From Mesorhizobium jarvisii (GTDB lineage: Bacteria > Pseudomonadota > Alphaproteobacteria > Rhizobiales > Rhizobiaceae): 64,000 nt of DNA. The stretch is from assembly GCF_003601985.1 (NCBI RefSeq), contig NZ_QZXA01000005.1, positions 186,001 to 250,000 of the forward strand, written 5' to 3'. Positions 41,339 to 49,754 of this stretch are shown here, one piece after another. The first letter of the stretch is position 1. The number at the start of each line of letters is the position of its first letter. The notes beneath the pieces were generated by a model, which saw only the letters and a program-made list of their open reading frames with translations, searched no databases and was not told where the DNA came from. Position numbers and translations under genes: made by a program.

Positions 41339-42955
41339 ATGCAGACTTTTGACTTCATCATCGTCGGCTCCGGCTCGGCCGGCTCCGTGCTCGCCGACAG
41401 ACTGTCGGCCTCGGGCCGCTTCTCGGTTCTGGTGCTGGAGGCCGGCGGCACGGACCGGCGCTTCTACGTGCAGATGCCGCTCGGCTATGGCAAGACCTTC
41501 TTCGACCCAGCCGTCAACTGGAACTACAAGACGGAAGCCGATCCCGGCCTCGGCGGCAATGTCGATCACTGGCCGCGCGGCAAGCTGCTCGGCGGGTCGA
41601 GCTCGATCAACGCCATGGTCTGGATCCGGGGCGCGCGCGAGGATTTCGACGACTGGCGCGCCGCCGGCAATCCCGGCTGGGGCTATGACGAGCTGTTGCC
41701 GATCTTCAAGGCGCTCGAGGACAATGAGGCCGGCGCCGACAGATGGCGCGGCACCGGTGGTCCCCTGCACATCAGCGATACGGCCAACGCCGTCCACCCG
41801 CTGACCAAGCGCTATCTTGCCGCCGGCCAGCAGGCCGGCCTGCCGCTCAATCCCGATTTCAACGGCGCTGCCCAGGAAGGCGTCGGCACCTACCAGATCT
41901 CGACCAAGAGCGGCCGCCGCATGTCGGCGGCGCGCGCCTTCCTGCGCCCGGCGATGAAGCGCGGCAATGTCCGCGTCGAGACCAGCGCGCTGGCCAGCCG
42001 CATCCTGTTCGAAGGCAAACGCGCCATCGGCATCGAATATCTCCAGAACGGTCAGACGAAGACGGCGCGGGCCGGCCGCGAGGTGATCCTCTCCGCCGGC
42101 TCGATCAACTCGCCGCAGCTGCTGCAATTGTCGGGCGTCGGCCCCTCGGCGCTTCTGAAAGGGCTGGGCATCGCTGTCGTCCACGCCAACGAGAATGTCG
42201 GCGCGAATCTGCAGGACCATGTCGGCATCAACTACACCTTCAAGGGCAAGGTGCCGACGCTCAACCAGATCCTGCGTCCCTGGTGGGGCAAGCTGCTGGT
42301 CGGCATGCAGTACATACTGACACGCTCGGGGCCGCTGTCTCTGTCGATGAACCATGGCGGCGGCTTCTTCCGCACCGATCCGGCGTTCTCGCGCCCCAAC
42401 ATGCAGCTCTATTTCCAGGCCTTCTCGACGGTTATCCCGAAGAGCGGCGAGCGGCCGATCCTGACGCCGGATCCCTGGCCGGGCTTCTCCATCGGCCTGT
42501 CCAATTGCCGCCCGTCGAGCCGCGGCGAGATCATGATCCGCTCCAGCAATCCACTGGACTATCCAAAAATCACCGCCAATGCCTATTCGACCAATGCCGA
42601 TGTCGAGGAGATGCTGGCGGCGGTGAAGTTCGTGCGCAAGATCGCCTCGATGCCGGCCATGGCCGAAATCATCAGGGAAGAAGTCCTGCCCGGCCCGTCG
42701 ATCCAGTCCGACGCCGACCTGATCACGGATTTCAGGAAGCGCTCCGGCACCGTCTATCACCCGGTCTCGACCTGCCGCATGGGCCCCGATCCCGCGCGCG
42801 CCGTCGTCGATCCGCGCCTGAAAGTGCACGGGCTTGAGGGCTTGCGCGTCATCGACGCCTCGATCTTTCCCGACAACATCACCGGCAACACCAACGCCGC
42901 CTCGGTCATGACCGGGTGGAAGGGCGCCGAACTGGTTCTGGAGGACCAAAAATGA
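41339..42955 (+). CDS. GMC-family FAD-dependent oxidoreductase (choline/alcohol dehydrogenase type)
   Basis: 538 residues. The N-terminal FAD-binding FIIVGSGSAGSVLA and the GMC signatures GKLLGGSSSINAMVWIRG (in pieces) and SAGSINSPQLLQLSG are present. The catalytic His region VYHPVSTCRMG and the C-terminal GNTNAASVMTG complete the fold. Family members oxidise alcohols, choline or sugar alcohols. It overlaps the next gene by 4 bases (ATGA), heading a three-gene coupled operon, and no betaine genes are near, so choline is not the obvious substrate. Confidence 0.93.
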   Translation: MQTFDFIIVGSGSAGSVLADRLSASGRFSVLVLEAGGTDRRFYVQMPLGYGKTFFDPAVNWNYKTEADPGLGGNVDHWPRGKLLGGSSSINAMVWIRGAREDFDDWRAAGNPGWGYDELLPIFKALEDNEAGADRWRGTGGPLHISDTANAVHPLTKRYLAAGQQAGLPLNPDFNGAAQEGVGTYQISTKSGRRMSAARAFLRPAMKRGNVRVETSALASRILFEGKRAIGIEYLQNGQTKTARAGREVILSAGSINSPQLLQLSGVGPSALLKGLGIAVVHANENVGANLQDHVGINYTFKGKVPTLNQILRPWWGKLLVGMQYILTRSGPLSLSMNHGGGFFRTDPAFSRPNMQLYFQAFSTVIPKSGERPILTPDPWPGFSIGLSNCRPSSRGEIMIRSSNPLDYPKITANAYSTNADVEEMLAAVKFVRKIASMPAMAEIIREEVLPGPSIQSDADLITDFRKRSGTVYHPVSTCRMGPDPARAVVDPRLKVHGLEGLRVIDASIFPDNITGNTNAASVMTGWKGAELVLEDQK

Positions 42956-44166
42956 AGATCACCGACGTCAAGACCTGGGTTGTCGGCAACCCGCCGCCCG
43001 GCATCGGCGGCAAGTATTTCGTCTTCGTCAAGCTGACCACCGATGGCGGCGTGGTCGGTTATGGCGAAGCCTACAACGCCACCTTCTCGGCCCATGTCAC
43101 GGCGAAAATGGTCGAGGACATGGCCGAGCGCTATCTCGTCGGCCGCGATCCGCACGACATCGAGAACTTCTTCCGCCGCGCCTATTCCTCCGGCTTCACC
43201 CAGCGCCCCGATGTTTCCGGCATGGGCTGTTTTTCGGCGCTCGAAATGGCCTGCTGGGACATTATCGGCAAGGAGGCCAACAAGCCGGTCTACAAACTGC
43301 TCGGCGGTCAGGTGCATGAGACGCTGCGCTCCTACACCTACCTCTACCCGCACACCGGCAGTGTCCATTCCGAGGACGCGCCGGACGGCAGGAATGTCTA
43401 CAACGACCCCGAAATGGCGGCGGCCTGCGCGCTCGAATATGTCGAGCAGGGTTTCAATGCCGTCAAGCTCGACCCGGCCGGTCCCTACACCGCCTTCGAC
43501 GGCCATCAGCCGCGCCTCATCGACATCGACGTCTCCACCCGCATGGTCAAGGCGATCCGCGAGGCGGTGGGCAACCGCGCCGACATCCTCTTCGGCACGC
43601 ACGGCCAGTTCACCGCGTCGGGCGCGCTGCGCATGGCCCGCGCCATCGAGCCCTACGATCCCTTGTGGTTCGAGGAGCCGGTGCCGCCCGACATGCCCGA
43701 AGTGATGGCGCAGGTCGCCCGCGCGACCTCGATCCCGATCGCCACCGGCGAGCGGCTGACGACCAAGTTCGAATTCGCCCGCGTCATCGAAAACCGCGCC
43801 GCGACCATATTGCAGCCGGATCTCGGCCGCTCCGGCGGCATTCTCGAAACCAAGAAGATCGCGGCGATGGCCGAGGCCTATCACATTCAGGTCGCGCCAC
43901 ACTGCTATTGCGGGCCGATCGTCGGTGCGGCCAACATCCAGCTGGCGGTGACGTTGCCCAACTTCCTCATCCTGGAATCGCTGAAGCAGTGGGACGGCTT
44001 CCACGCCACGCTCCTGAAGAAGAAGATCGAGTGGCAGGACGGCAACGTCATCCCCTCGAAGGAACCGGGGCTGGGCGTCGAGCTCAACGAAGCCGTTTGC
44101 GATGCGCATCCCTACACCGGCAAAGATCTGCATCTGCAGATGATGCAGACCCCGTTGATGCCGTGA
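42952..44166 (+). CDS. Enolase-superfamily acid-sugar dehydratase-like protein
   Basis: 404 residues from ATG 42952, overlapping the GMC stop. The mandelate racemase/muconate lactonising fold shows FNAVKLDPAGP, then the metal ligands around FGTHGQFT, FEEPVPPD and ATGERL, and a late QPDLGRSGG. These features are closest to the galactonate/mannonate-type acid-sugar dehydratases. The predicted step is removal of water from an aldonate to give a 2-keto-3-deoxy acid. Substrate is inferred only by family. It is coupled to both neighbours by 4-base overlaps. Confidence 0.9.
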   Translation: MKITDVKTWVVGNPPPGIGGKYFVFVKLTTDGGVVGYGEAYNATFSAHVTAKMVEDMAERYLVGRDPHDIENFFRRAYSSGFTQRPDVSGMGCFSALEMACWDIIGKEANKPVYKLLGGQVHETLRSYTYLYPHTGSVHSEDAPDGRNVYNDPEMAAACALEYVEQGFNAVKLDPAGPYTAFDGHQPRLIDIDVSTRMVKAIREAVGNRADILFGTHGQFTASGALRMARAIEPYDPLWFEEPVPPDMPEVMAQVARATSIPIATGERLTTKFEFARVIENRAATILQPDLGRSGGILETKKIAAMAEAYHIQVAPHCYCGPIVGAANIQLAVTLPNFLILESLKQWDGFHATLLKKKIEWQDGNVIPSKEPGLGVELNEAVCDAHPYTGKDLHLQMMQTPLMP

Positions 44167-45080
44167 GCGAGAGCTACGCCTTCATCGGCCTCGGCCATCT
44201 CGGCGGCAACCTTGCCGCCAGCCTGATCCGCAACGGCTTTGCGGTCACTGTCTTCGACCGCGACTCGGCTGCCGTCGAGCGCCTCGTGGCGCTCGGCGCC
44301 ACCGCAGCCGACAGCGCTGCCGACGCGGCGGCGCGGGCCGGCAACGCCATCACTTGCCTGCCCTCGCCCAAGGTCAGCGAAGCGGTGCTTGCCGGACCCG
44401 GCGGCTTGCTCGAGGGCTTGCCCAAGGGCGGCACCTGGATCGAGATGTCGACCAATGGCCGCGACGAGATCGTGCGGCTTGCCGCCCTCGCCTCGGCCAA
44501 GGGTGTCGAGACGCTGGAGTGCCCGGTCACCGGCGGCGTGCATCTGGCGGCGGCCGGCAAAATCACCGCCCTGGTCGGCGGCGATGCAGCCCTTTACGAA
44601 CGCCATCGCGCGGCCATCGAAGCAATGTGCGCACGTTCCTTCCTGATGGGGCCGATCGGCTCGGCCGCGGTGATCAAGGTGATCACCAACATGCTGGCTT
44701 TCATCCACCTCGTCGCCGCCGGCGAAGCGCTGATGCTGGCCAAGCAGGGCGGGCTCGACCTCGCCCAATCCTACCACGCCATCGTTGCCTCCTCCGGCAA
44801 CAGCTTCGTCCACGAGACCGAAAGCCAGCTCGTCCTCAACGGCTCCTATGACATCGGCTTCACCATGGACCTGGCGCTGAAGGACCTCGGTTTTGCGTTG
44901 GGCATGGGCAAGGATTTCGGCGTGCCGCTGGAGCTGGCATCCCGCGTCAATGCGATTTTCGAACAGGGCAAGGCGGCCTATGGCGGCAGCGCCTGGTCGA
45001 CCCAGATCGTCAAATTGCTGGAAGATACGGTCGGCACCGAACTGCGTGCGCCCGGTTTTCCAGCCAGACTGGCAATCTGA
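44163..45080 (+). CDS. NAD(P)-binding beta-hydroxyacid dehydrogenase (3-HIBADH-like)
   Basis: 305 residues from GTG 44163, overlapping the previous stop in GTGA; the frame is open far upstream inside the dehydratase gene, but this start gives the standard N terminus SYAFIGLGHLGGNLA with the Rossmann GxGxxG. Substrate-binding VTGGVHLAAAGK and the catalytic Lys in KVITNMLAF, then the DLALKDLGFAL helix, place it in the 6PGDH/3-hydroxyisobutyrate dehydrogenase superfamily. It may reduce or oxidise a product of the same pathway. Confidence 0.92.
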   Translation: MSESYAFIGLGHLGGNLAASLIRNGFAVTVFDRDSAAVERLVALGATAADSAADAAARAGNAITCLPSPKVSEAVLAGPGGLLEGLPKGGTWIEMSTNGRDEIVRLAALASAKGVETLECPVTGGVHLAAAGKITALVGGDAALYERHRAAIEAMCARSFLMGPIGSAAVIKVITNMLAFIHLVAAGEALMLAKQGGLDLAQSYHAIVASSGNSFVHETESQLVLNGSYDIGFTMDLALKDLGFALGMGKDFGVPLELASRVNAIFEQGKAAYGGSAWSTQIVKLLEDTVGTELRAPGFPARLAI

Positions 45081-45115
45081 TCGGCGAGCGGAAAAACAAG
45101 CAATTTCATCTGCTT

Positions 45116-45177
45116 GAATCGATAGCCGGATTCAGTTTCGAAAAGGCTTGAATCAATCTCGCAACGCCTTGATTCAA
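45116..45177. other. GANTC cluster with inverted repeat
   Basis: Four GANTC sites lie at 45116-45120, 45129-45133, 45150-45154 and 45171-45175. The last two belong to the perfect inverted repeat TTGAATCA-N14-TGATTCAA (45148-45177), which overlaps the lipid-kinase stop codon. GANTC is the target of the CcrM DNA methylase in alphaproteobacteria. The site lies between convergent genes. Confidence 0.5.
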
Positions 45178-46112
45178 TATCTGAGCGTCAGCGCGCCAGG
45201 CAGGATCTCGAAGGTCGCCGGTATGCGTCCGGGCGACTCACCGTCTATGTCGACCAGCGCGCCGTTCTTTTCCACATCGTCGAGCGGTTCGACAACCACT
45301 TTCTTGCCGCGCAGGATCGTGATCGCCGGATGGTTGCGGTGCCGGCCGCCATAGAGCAGGCGGATATCCCAGATCAGCTTCAGCTTGCCAGCCGCGCGCA
45401 GGATGACGATGTCGAACTCTCCGTCGGTGAGCTCGGCATCCGGCGCGATCATCATGCCGCCGCCGAAGAACTTGCCGTTCGCCACCGCCACCAGCGCCAT
45501 GCGCGCCTCGACCGGCGCGCCGTCGTCGACGGTGATCCGCACATGCTGGAAGCGGTAGCGGATGAACTCGACCACGGTGCGCCACAGGAACAGCGCCTTG
45601 GCCGACATCTTGCCCTTGCGCTTGTCGACATTGACGGCGCGGTCAGTGGCGCCCGACAGGCCAAGGCTTGCGATGTTGATGAAGTGGCGGCTGGCCAGTG
45701 CGCCATGGTCGTCGATGTAGCAGATGCGCCCGGCATCGACCTTGCGGCCCTCTGCCCCGGCGATCCGCTTCAAGGTCGCGTCCACCGCTTTCGGCAGGCC
45801 AAGACCGCGTGCGAAATCGATGCCTGTGCCGCATGGCAGCAGGCCAAGCTCGGTCGTCCTGCCGCTCTCCTCGAATGCCTGCAGCAGCCCGTCGGCCACT
45901 TCGCTGGCGGTGCCGTCGCCACCGGCGGCGATCACCAGGTCGAAGCCGTTTGCCGCGAGGTCGATGGCCAACCGTTCGGCATCGCCCTCGGCCTGTGTCT
46001 CGCGCAACTCGAAATCGCCGAAGTGCTTTTTCAGCGAGGCGGCAACCTCAGGCCAATGCCGCTTCAGCCGGCCGCCACCGGCTATCGGATTGAGAACCAC
46101 CCCGACTTTCAA
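45174..46112 (-). CDS. Diacylglycerol kinase-family lipid kinase (YegS/BmrU-like)
   Basis: 312 residues from TTG 46112, chosen because GGGAGGG lies 6 bases upstream; an ATG at 46142 is possible but lacks such a site. The N terminus KVGVVLNPIAGGGR and the ATP-binding AAGGDGTASEVADGL with PCGTGIDFARG are the catalytic-domain signatures. The C-terminal beta sandwich carries DAELTDGEFDIVIL. Such kinases phosphorylate diacylglycerol, ceramide or other lipid alcohols at the membrane. Substrate unknown. Confidence 0.9.
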   Translation of the reverse strand: MKVGVVLNPIAGGGRLKRHWPEVAASLKKHFGDFELRETQAEGDAERLAIDLAANGFDLVIAAGGDGTASEVADGLLQAFEESGRTTELGLLPCGTGIDFARGLGLPKAVDATLKRIAGAEGRKVDAGRICYIDDHGALASRHFINIASLGLSGATDRAVNVDKRKGKMSAKALFLWRTVVEFIRYRFQHVRITVDDGAPVEARMALVAVANGKFFGGGMMIAPDAELTDGEFDIVILRAAGKLKLIWDIRLLYGGRHRNHPAITILRGKKVVVEPLDDVEKNGALVDIDGESPGRIPATFEILPGALTLRY

Positions 46113-46329
46113 TACGCACCCTCCCCGGCGCCGGACATCCATGTCCGATCGTTTGCCGGCATTGAAGCCCGCGCCCGGCGGCGGAGCAAGGGGCGCTGTC
46201 GATCCGAGCGCCGAAAAGAGGGGACGGCTGTTTAAGGCAGCAGGCACCGAAGGTCCCGGGCCCTCGCCAAACGGTCCCCGATAATCCCGCTATCCACAGG
46301 CCCATGGCCATTCCCCAGGCCCCTTACCC

Positions 46330-46731
46330 GGCGTACGTTAAACCCATCTCAGGCGGCCACCGATCGCCAAGCCGAAAGGCGAAAGTGAAAGGCGGATTTC
46401 CTGAGGCCCGTACGGCCCGGAGCGAGAGCAGGCTTGCCTGTTTCGAGGGACGGTAGCCGAGACCTACGGGGCCGCGGAAAGCGTGCCAACGCCGACGGCG
46501 GACCGATGCTGCCATGAAGGACGGCAAAAACCTTCGATGGCACGCAGGGCAAAGCCCGCAAGGGCCAAGACCAGCGTGGTCTGGAACGGACACTGCCTTG
46601 GGGTGGTGGCTGGCAGGACCGTCAAAATCAAGGCCGGCATGGCGCGACGACTTTACGGAAGTTGCTGCCGCGACCGTGTCCTGATCTGACAGGGAGGCGC
46701 TGGGAGAAATCCCGGCGCCGACTGTTGTTTT
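46330..46731 (+). ncRNA. Candidate structured RNA with intrinsic terminator
   Basis: No protein gene is convincing between 46113 and 46850. Instead there is a dense series of hairpins: GCC-GAAA-GGC (46371-46380), GGCC-CGTAC-GGCC (46405-46417), CAGG-CTTG-CCTG (46429-46440), an 11-bp stem with one bulge (46510-46520 with 46531-46542, loop ACGGCAAAAA) and GGGC-AAA-GCCC (46547-46557). It ends with a 10-bp GAAA-capped hairpin (46696-46719) followed by GACTGTTGTTTT. GNRA-type loops and the terminator suggest a plus-strand RNA of about 400 nt. I tested RNase P, tmRNA, SRP and 6S signatures by eye and none fits. The 5' end is a guess. Confidence 0.4.
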
Positions 46732-46794
46732 GGCCCTTGATCTCCTTTGCTGACGATCTTGCGGGCGCCGCTTCACCGCGCGCTAAAATCGGTT

Positions 46795-46850
46795 AGTATC
46801 CCAACGTCGTCAGAGTCCGTTTTAACGGGCTCGTAGGAGGGGGATACTTC
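46795..46850 (+). promoter_or_regulatory. Leader hairpin enclosing the ribosome-binding site
   Basis: AGTATCCC (46795-46802) is exactly complementary to GGGATACT (46841-46848), which directly follows the GGAGG ribosome site (46836-46840) and ends 2 bases before the ATG at 46851. Inside lies a second hairpin, CCGTT-TT-AACGG (46817-46828). If formed, the structure would restrict ribosome access. The regulatory role is inferred. Confidence 0.5.
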
Positions 46851-47285
46851 ATGACGCTGATCCAGAAGCTTGCCGTTGCCTATGCTTTCCTGTTCTTCGC
46901 GGTCGTCGCCATCGGCTACATACCGGCGTTCAACGATGCCAACGGCAATCTGTTCGGCCTGTTCTCGCTGCAATGGTATGACGACCTGCTGCACGCCTTC
47001 TCCGGCGTCTGGGCGCTGGCCGCCGCCTTCATCTCGCATCGCCAGGCAGTGTTCTATTTCAAGCTGTTCGGATCGGTCTATCTGTTCGACGGGGTGCTCG
47101 GGCTGATCACCGGCTCCGGCTGCCTCGATGCCGGCATCTTCATCAACGGTTTCCGCTCCCTCAACGACATCGAGTTCCCCACCCGCTTCTTCGCCAACCT
47201 GCCGCATCTCGTCATCGGCGGCTTCGCCGTCTATGTCGGCTTCTGGCTGTCGAAGCGCATACACGACCACTTCGCCACGGCCTGA
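46851..47285 (+). CDS. Small integral membrane protein, function unknown
   Basis: 144 residues with four hydrophobic segments (about 8-24, 42-62, 68-88 and 118-138). Noticeable pieces are WYDDLLHAFSGVWALAAAF and LITGSGCLDAGIFI. A strong GGAGG precedes the ATG, but it is embedded in a leader hairpin. It resembles small DUF43xx-type membrane proteins, without a confident family assignment. It ends 6 bases before the next gene, so the two are likely cotranscribed and may act together at the inner membrane. Confidence 0.75.
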   Translation: MTLIQKLAVAYAFLFFAVVAIGYIPAFNDANGNLFGLFSLQWYDDLLHAFSGVWALAAAFISHRQAVFYFKLFGSVYLFDGVLGLITGSGCLDAGIFINGFRSLNDIEFPTRFFANLPHLVIGGFAVYVGFWLSKRIHDHFATA

Positions 47286-47291
47286 CCGGCC

Positions 47292-48422
47292 ATGTTGCTG
47301 TTCCGCTGGCTGAAGCGCGTCATCAAGACGATCGTCTGGCTGATCGTCATCATCATCCTCATCCCGATCGTCGGGCTGAGCTACGGTTTCCTGACGACGC
47401 CGTCGCTCGACAAGACCCCGCTGCCCGGCATTGCCGATGGCGCGCCGCCCAAGGCGCTGGCCGACAAGGTCCGCGCCGAAATCCCCGGCTACCAACGGCC
47501 TGAGGAATCGACCTTCCTCACCTATCCCGAATGGACAATTGTCTACGCCGCGCGCGAATATGCCGGCTTCGTCGCCAAGGACCAGCCGAGCGGATTTCCC
47601 TATTGGTCCTATGTCGGCCGCTTCTGGCAGGACTACGCCACCGTGATCCGCGCCAGTTCCCCATACAAGTTCAACTATGCCAACCACCAGATGCTGGTCA
47701 TCATCGGCACCAGCCACTCGATCGAGCACATATTGCAATGGGCCTATGAGAACACGGTCGGCCGCGTCACCGAGGCGACATCGGCCAAGCGCACCGCCGC
47801 CGACATCTACCAGGCCAAGGTGGCGGCCGAATACGCAGGCTTTCTCGACCAGGTGCCGTGGTACCAGTTCGCCTATGCCGAGAAACGCGCCGGCCTGTTT
47901 GCCGTGCAGCCGGCGCCGGGCGACAGCTCCGTCCGCACCAGCGAACGCAAGCTCGCCTTCGGCCTCGCCGACACCATCAAGCAGGGCTATGCCGACCTGA
48001 TCAAAAAGGCGCTCGCCGCGACCTCCGACCCGGCCTTCCTCGACATCCATGTCTGGGCCAAGGGCCCGGTCGGCGAAGCCACCCGCAACGAGCCCGACAC
48101 CTTGCTGGAGCGCGACCTGGGTCCTGACGGCACCATCTTCGTCACCAAGCGCTATCAGGTCTTCACCGACATGATCCCGCGGCTGATCGACAAGGGCGTC
48201 TCCTTCGTCGAGATCGGCGGCAATGACGAGATCATGGTCACCATGCTGTCGACCGACTCGATCGCCGTCCCCGAAGGCATGCGCATCCTGTTCAGCTATC
48301 CGCTGCCGGCCGATCCTTCGACGCGCCGCACCGGCATGGTCGTGGCCGTGCGCAAGCTGCATCTGGTGCTATCGTCGCTGATGAAGGCCGGCGCCAAGCT
48401 CGAACACGTCTACGATTATTGA
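47292..48422 (+). CDS. Membrane-anchored protein of unknown function
   Basis: 376 residues. A basic N terminus (RWLKRVIK) is followed by one membrane helix (about 14-34), leaving a large periplasmic part rich in aromatic residues (YWSYVGRFWQDYA, QVPWYQFAY). No known catalytic motif is visible. There are conserved-looking HQMLVIIGTSHSIEH and GGNDEIMVTML stretches. The length and the solvent-exposed domain suggest an envelope protein. It follows the small membrane protein by 6 bases, implying an operon. Confidence 0.8.
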   Translation: MLLFRWLKRVIKTIVWLIVIIILIPIVGLSYGFLTTPSLDKTPLPGIADGAPPKALADKVRAEIPGYQRPEESTFLTYPEWTIVYAAREYAGFVAKDQPSGFPYWSYVGRFWQDYATVIRASSPYKFNYANHQMLVIIGTSHSIEHILQWAYENTVGRVTEATSAKRTAADIYQAKVAAEYAGFLDQVPWYQFAYAEKRAGLFAVQPAPGDSSVRTSERKLAFGLADTIKQGYADLIKKALAATSDPAFLDIHVWAKGPVGEATRNEPDTLLERDLGPDGTIFVTKRYQVFTDMIPRLIDKGVSFVEIGGNDEIMVTMLSTDSIAVPEGMRILFSYPLPADPSTRRTGMVVAVRKLHLVLSSLMKAGAKLEHVYDY

Positions 48423-48585
48423 GGCCTTTCGGCCACGCCCGGCCAAGATCAGACGCGCGGCCATGCTCATTCCACAATCGCGGCCAAATCCCGCCTTGTT
48501 CGCGCGCGATGGAATGGTGCACGTTGCCTGACGGGCGACATGCACCTGAATGGGCTGCCGGGGGGCATCTCGAAGGGACAAGACC

Positions 48586-49107
48586 GTGATCAAGACCGCC
48601 CTTGTCGCCATGACCATTGTCGGCTGCGACTGCGACGCCAAATTGTGCGAATATATCGGCGAGACGCCTGCCAAGTGGTCGACCATCGCCGAATGCGAAG
48701 CCGCAATGAAGAGCCAGATCCTGCACCAGCGCAATTTCGACTATCCGCTGGTGTCCGGCATCTGCCGCCCCAAGGGTTCGTCATCCTCCTCGCAACTGGC
48801 CGCCACCGCATCCCGCCCGGAACTCAAGCCCGCCAGCAGGATCGTGCGAACGGAAAGCCCGCTGCCTCCGGAACTGAGCCATCGGCCGAGCGTGCCCGTC
48901 GGCTCGCCGACGACGACCGTCGACGCGGATGCCGCCCGGCCCGTCGCCTATGAACAGGTGGTCGATGGCGGAACCGGCGTGCTCTACCGCACCAAGAACG
49001 GCTATGCCGTGGTCAAGACCGATCTTGGCCGTGCAGCTTCCGCGACCGCCGATGCAGCCAAACGCTCAGTGAACTGGCTGGCCGGCCTGGTGCCAACGGG
49101 GCTTTAG
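48586..49107 (+). CDS. Hypothetical exported protein
   Basis: 173 residues from GTG 48586, with AAGGGA 8 bases upstream; an ATG at 48550 is possible but lacks a ribosome site. The N terminus is a short hydrophobic stretch (IKTALVAMTIVG) followed by CDCDAKLCEYIG. There are four Cys in the first 60 residues and a Ser/Pro-rich middle. The C-terminal part has YRTKNGYAVVKTD and a helical end. I do not recognise a family. It is convergent with the next gene, 5 bases apart. Confidence 0.7.
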   Translation: MIKTALVAMTIVGCDCDAKLCEYIGETPAKWSTIAECEAAMKSQILHQRNFDYPLVSGICRPKGSSSSSQLAATASRPELKPASRIVRTESPLPPELSHRPSVPVGSPTTTVDADAARPVAYEQVVDGGTGVLYRTKNGYAVVKTDLGRAASATADAAKRSVNWLAGLVPTGL

Positions 49108-49112
49108 TCCCT

Positions 49113-49736
49113 TTACATCTTGAGCTTCAGGCTCTCCCAGAATTTGTCGATCAGCGGCTGTTCGGTGGCCAGATCCCCGCTGCCGACGCGCGTGACGAAC
49201 AACAGCCCCCGATCGGCCAGGCCGTAGCCGACGATCTCGAAATACGCGGTGTCGGTGCGCGTCTTCACCTCGGCGCGGATGCCGGTGAGTTCCTTGCCGT
49301 CGGCGAGCTTGCGCGTCGTCGGCTGCTGCGTCAGCGTCGCACCGGCCTGCACCGATTCCCTGGTCATCTCCTGCAGCATCAGCTGGTTGAGCGACACCGG
49401 ATTCATCTTGCCGTATTCCTGCACGACGACGATCGTGCCCAGCGCCGAAGCCATCAGATATTGCGTGATGTTCTCGCCGAGATCGGTCTTGGTCACCGAA
49501 ATGCCGGTCGGATGGACGAAGGAGAAGCTACCGCCTGAAAAGGTGGCGAAGTCGTTGCGCTCGAGCGTCACCTTGCTCTGCTTGCCGCCGGGCAGCGTGA
49601 TGGTCGTGCTCTCGCCGGGATCGATATCGACCGCCACGCCGTCGATGGTCAGCTTGAAGGCCTTGAGGTCCTCGGCCCCGGCCGGTCCAGCGCACAGCGC
49701 GATGAGAGTAAGGGCTGCGGCCGATAGCATGCGCAT
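49113..49736 (-). CDS. Periplasmic protein of unknown function
   Basis: 207 residues with a signal peptide (1-21, ending AGPAGA). The mature part is beta-rich with short repeated hydrophilic turns (GKQSKVTLERNDF, SFVHPTGISVTKTD). There are no Cys and no catalytic pattern. It resembles small lipid- or sugar-binding envelope proteins only in general shape. It lies 18 bases downstream of the FAD oxidase gene on the same strand and is likely in its operon. Confidence 0.75.
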   Translation of the reverse strand: MRMLSAAALTLIALCAGPAGAEDLKAFKLTIDGVAVDIDPGESTTITLPGGKQSKVTLERNDFATFSGGSFSFVHPTGISVTKTDLGENITQYLMASALGTIVVVQEYGKMNPVSLNQLMLQEMTRESVQAGATLTQQPTTRKLADGKELTGIRAEVKTRTDTAYFEIVGYGLADRGLLFVTRVGSGDLATEQPLIDKFWESLKLKM

Positions 49737-49754
49737 CGATTGTTCTCCTGCTTC

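Noticed and set aside
41333..42949. 538-codon minus-strand open frame opposite the GMC oxidoreductase
   Set aside because: Antisense shadow of nearly identical extent; the plus strand carries all GMC motifs.
46330..46731. RNase P RNA or tmRNA
   Set aside because: The universal GAGGAAAGTCC and ACAGAACCCGGCTTA boxes of RNase P RNA, and the T-loop GGTTCGA, CCA end and tag frame of tmRNA, are absent.
46324..46776. Possible protein gene on the minus strand in the structured region
   Set aside because: Codon use is unlike the neighbours, there is no ribosome site, and the plus strand shows compact hairpins and a terminator; an RNA or repeat fits better.
46773..48362. 529-codon minus-strand open frame opposite the two membrane proteins
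   Set aside because: Asp/Gly/Arg-rich shadow with no family features; the plus-strand genes have ribosome sites and membrane helices.
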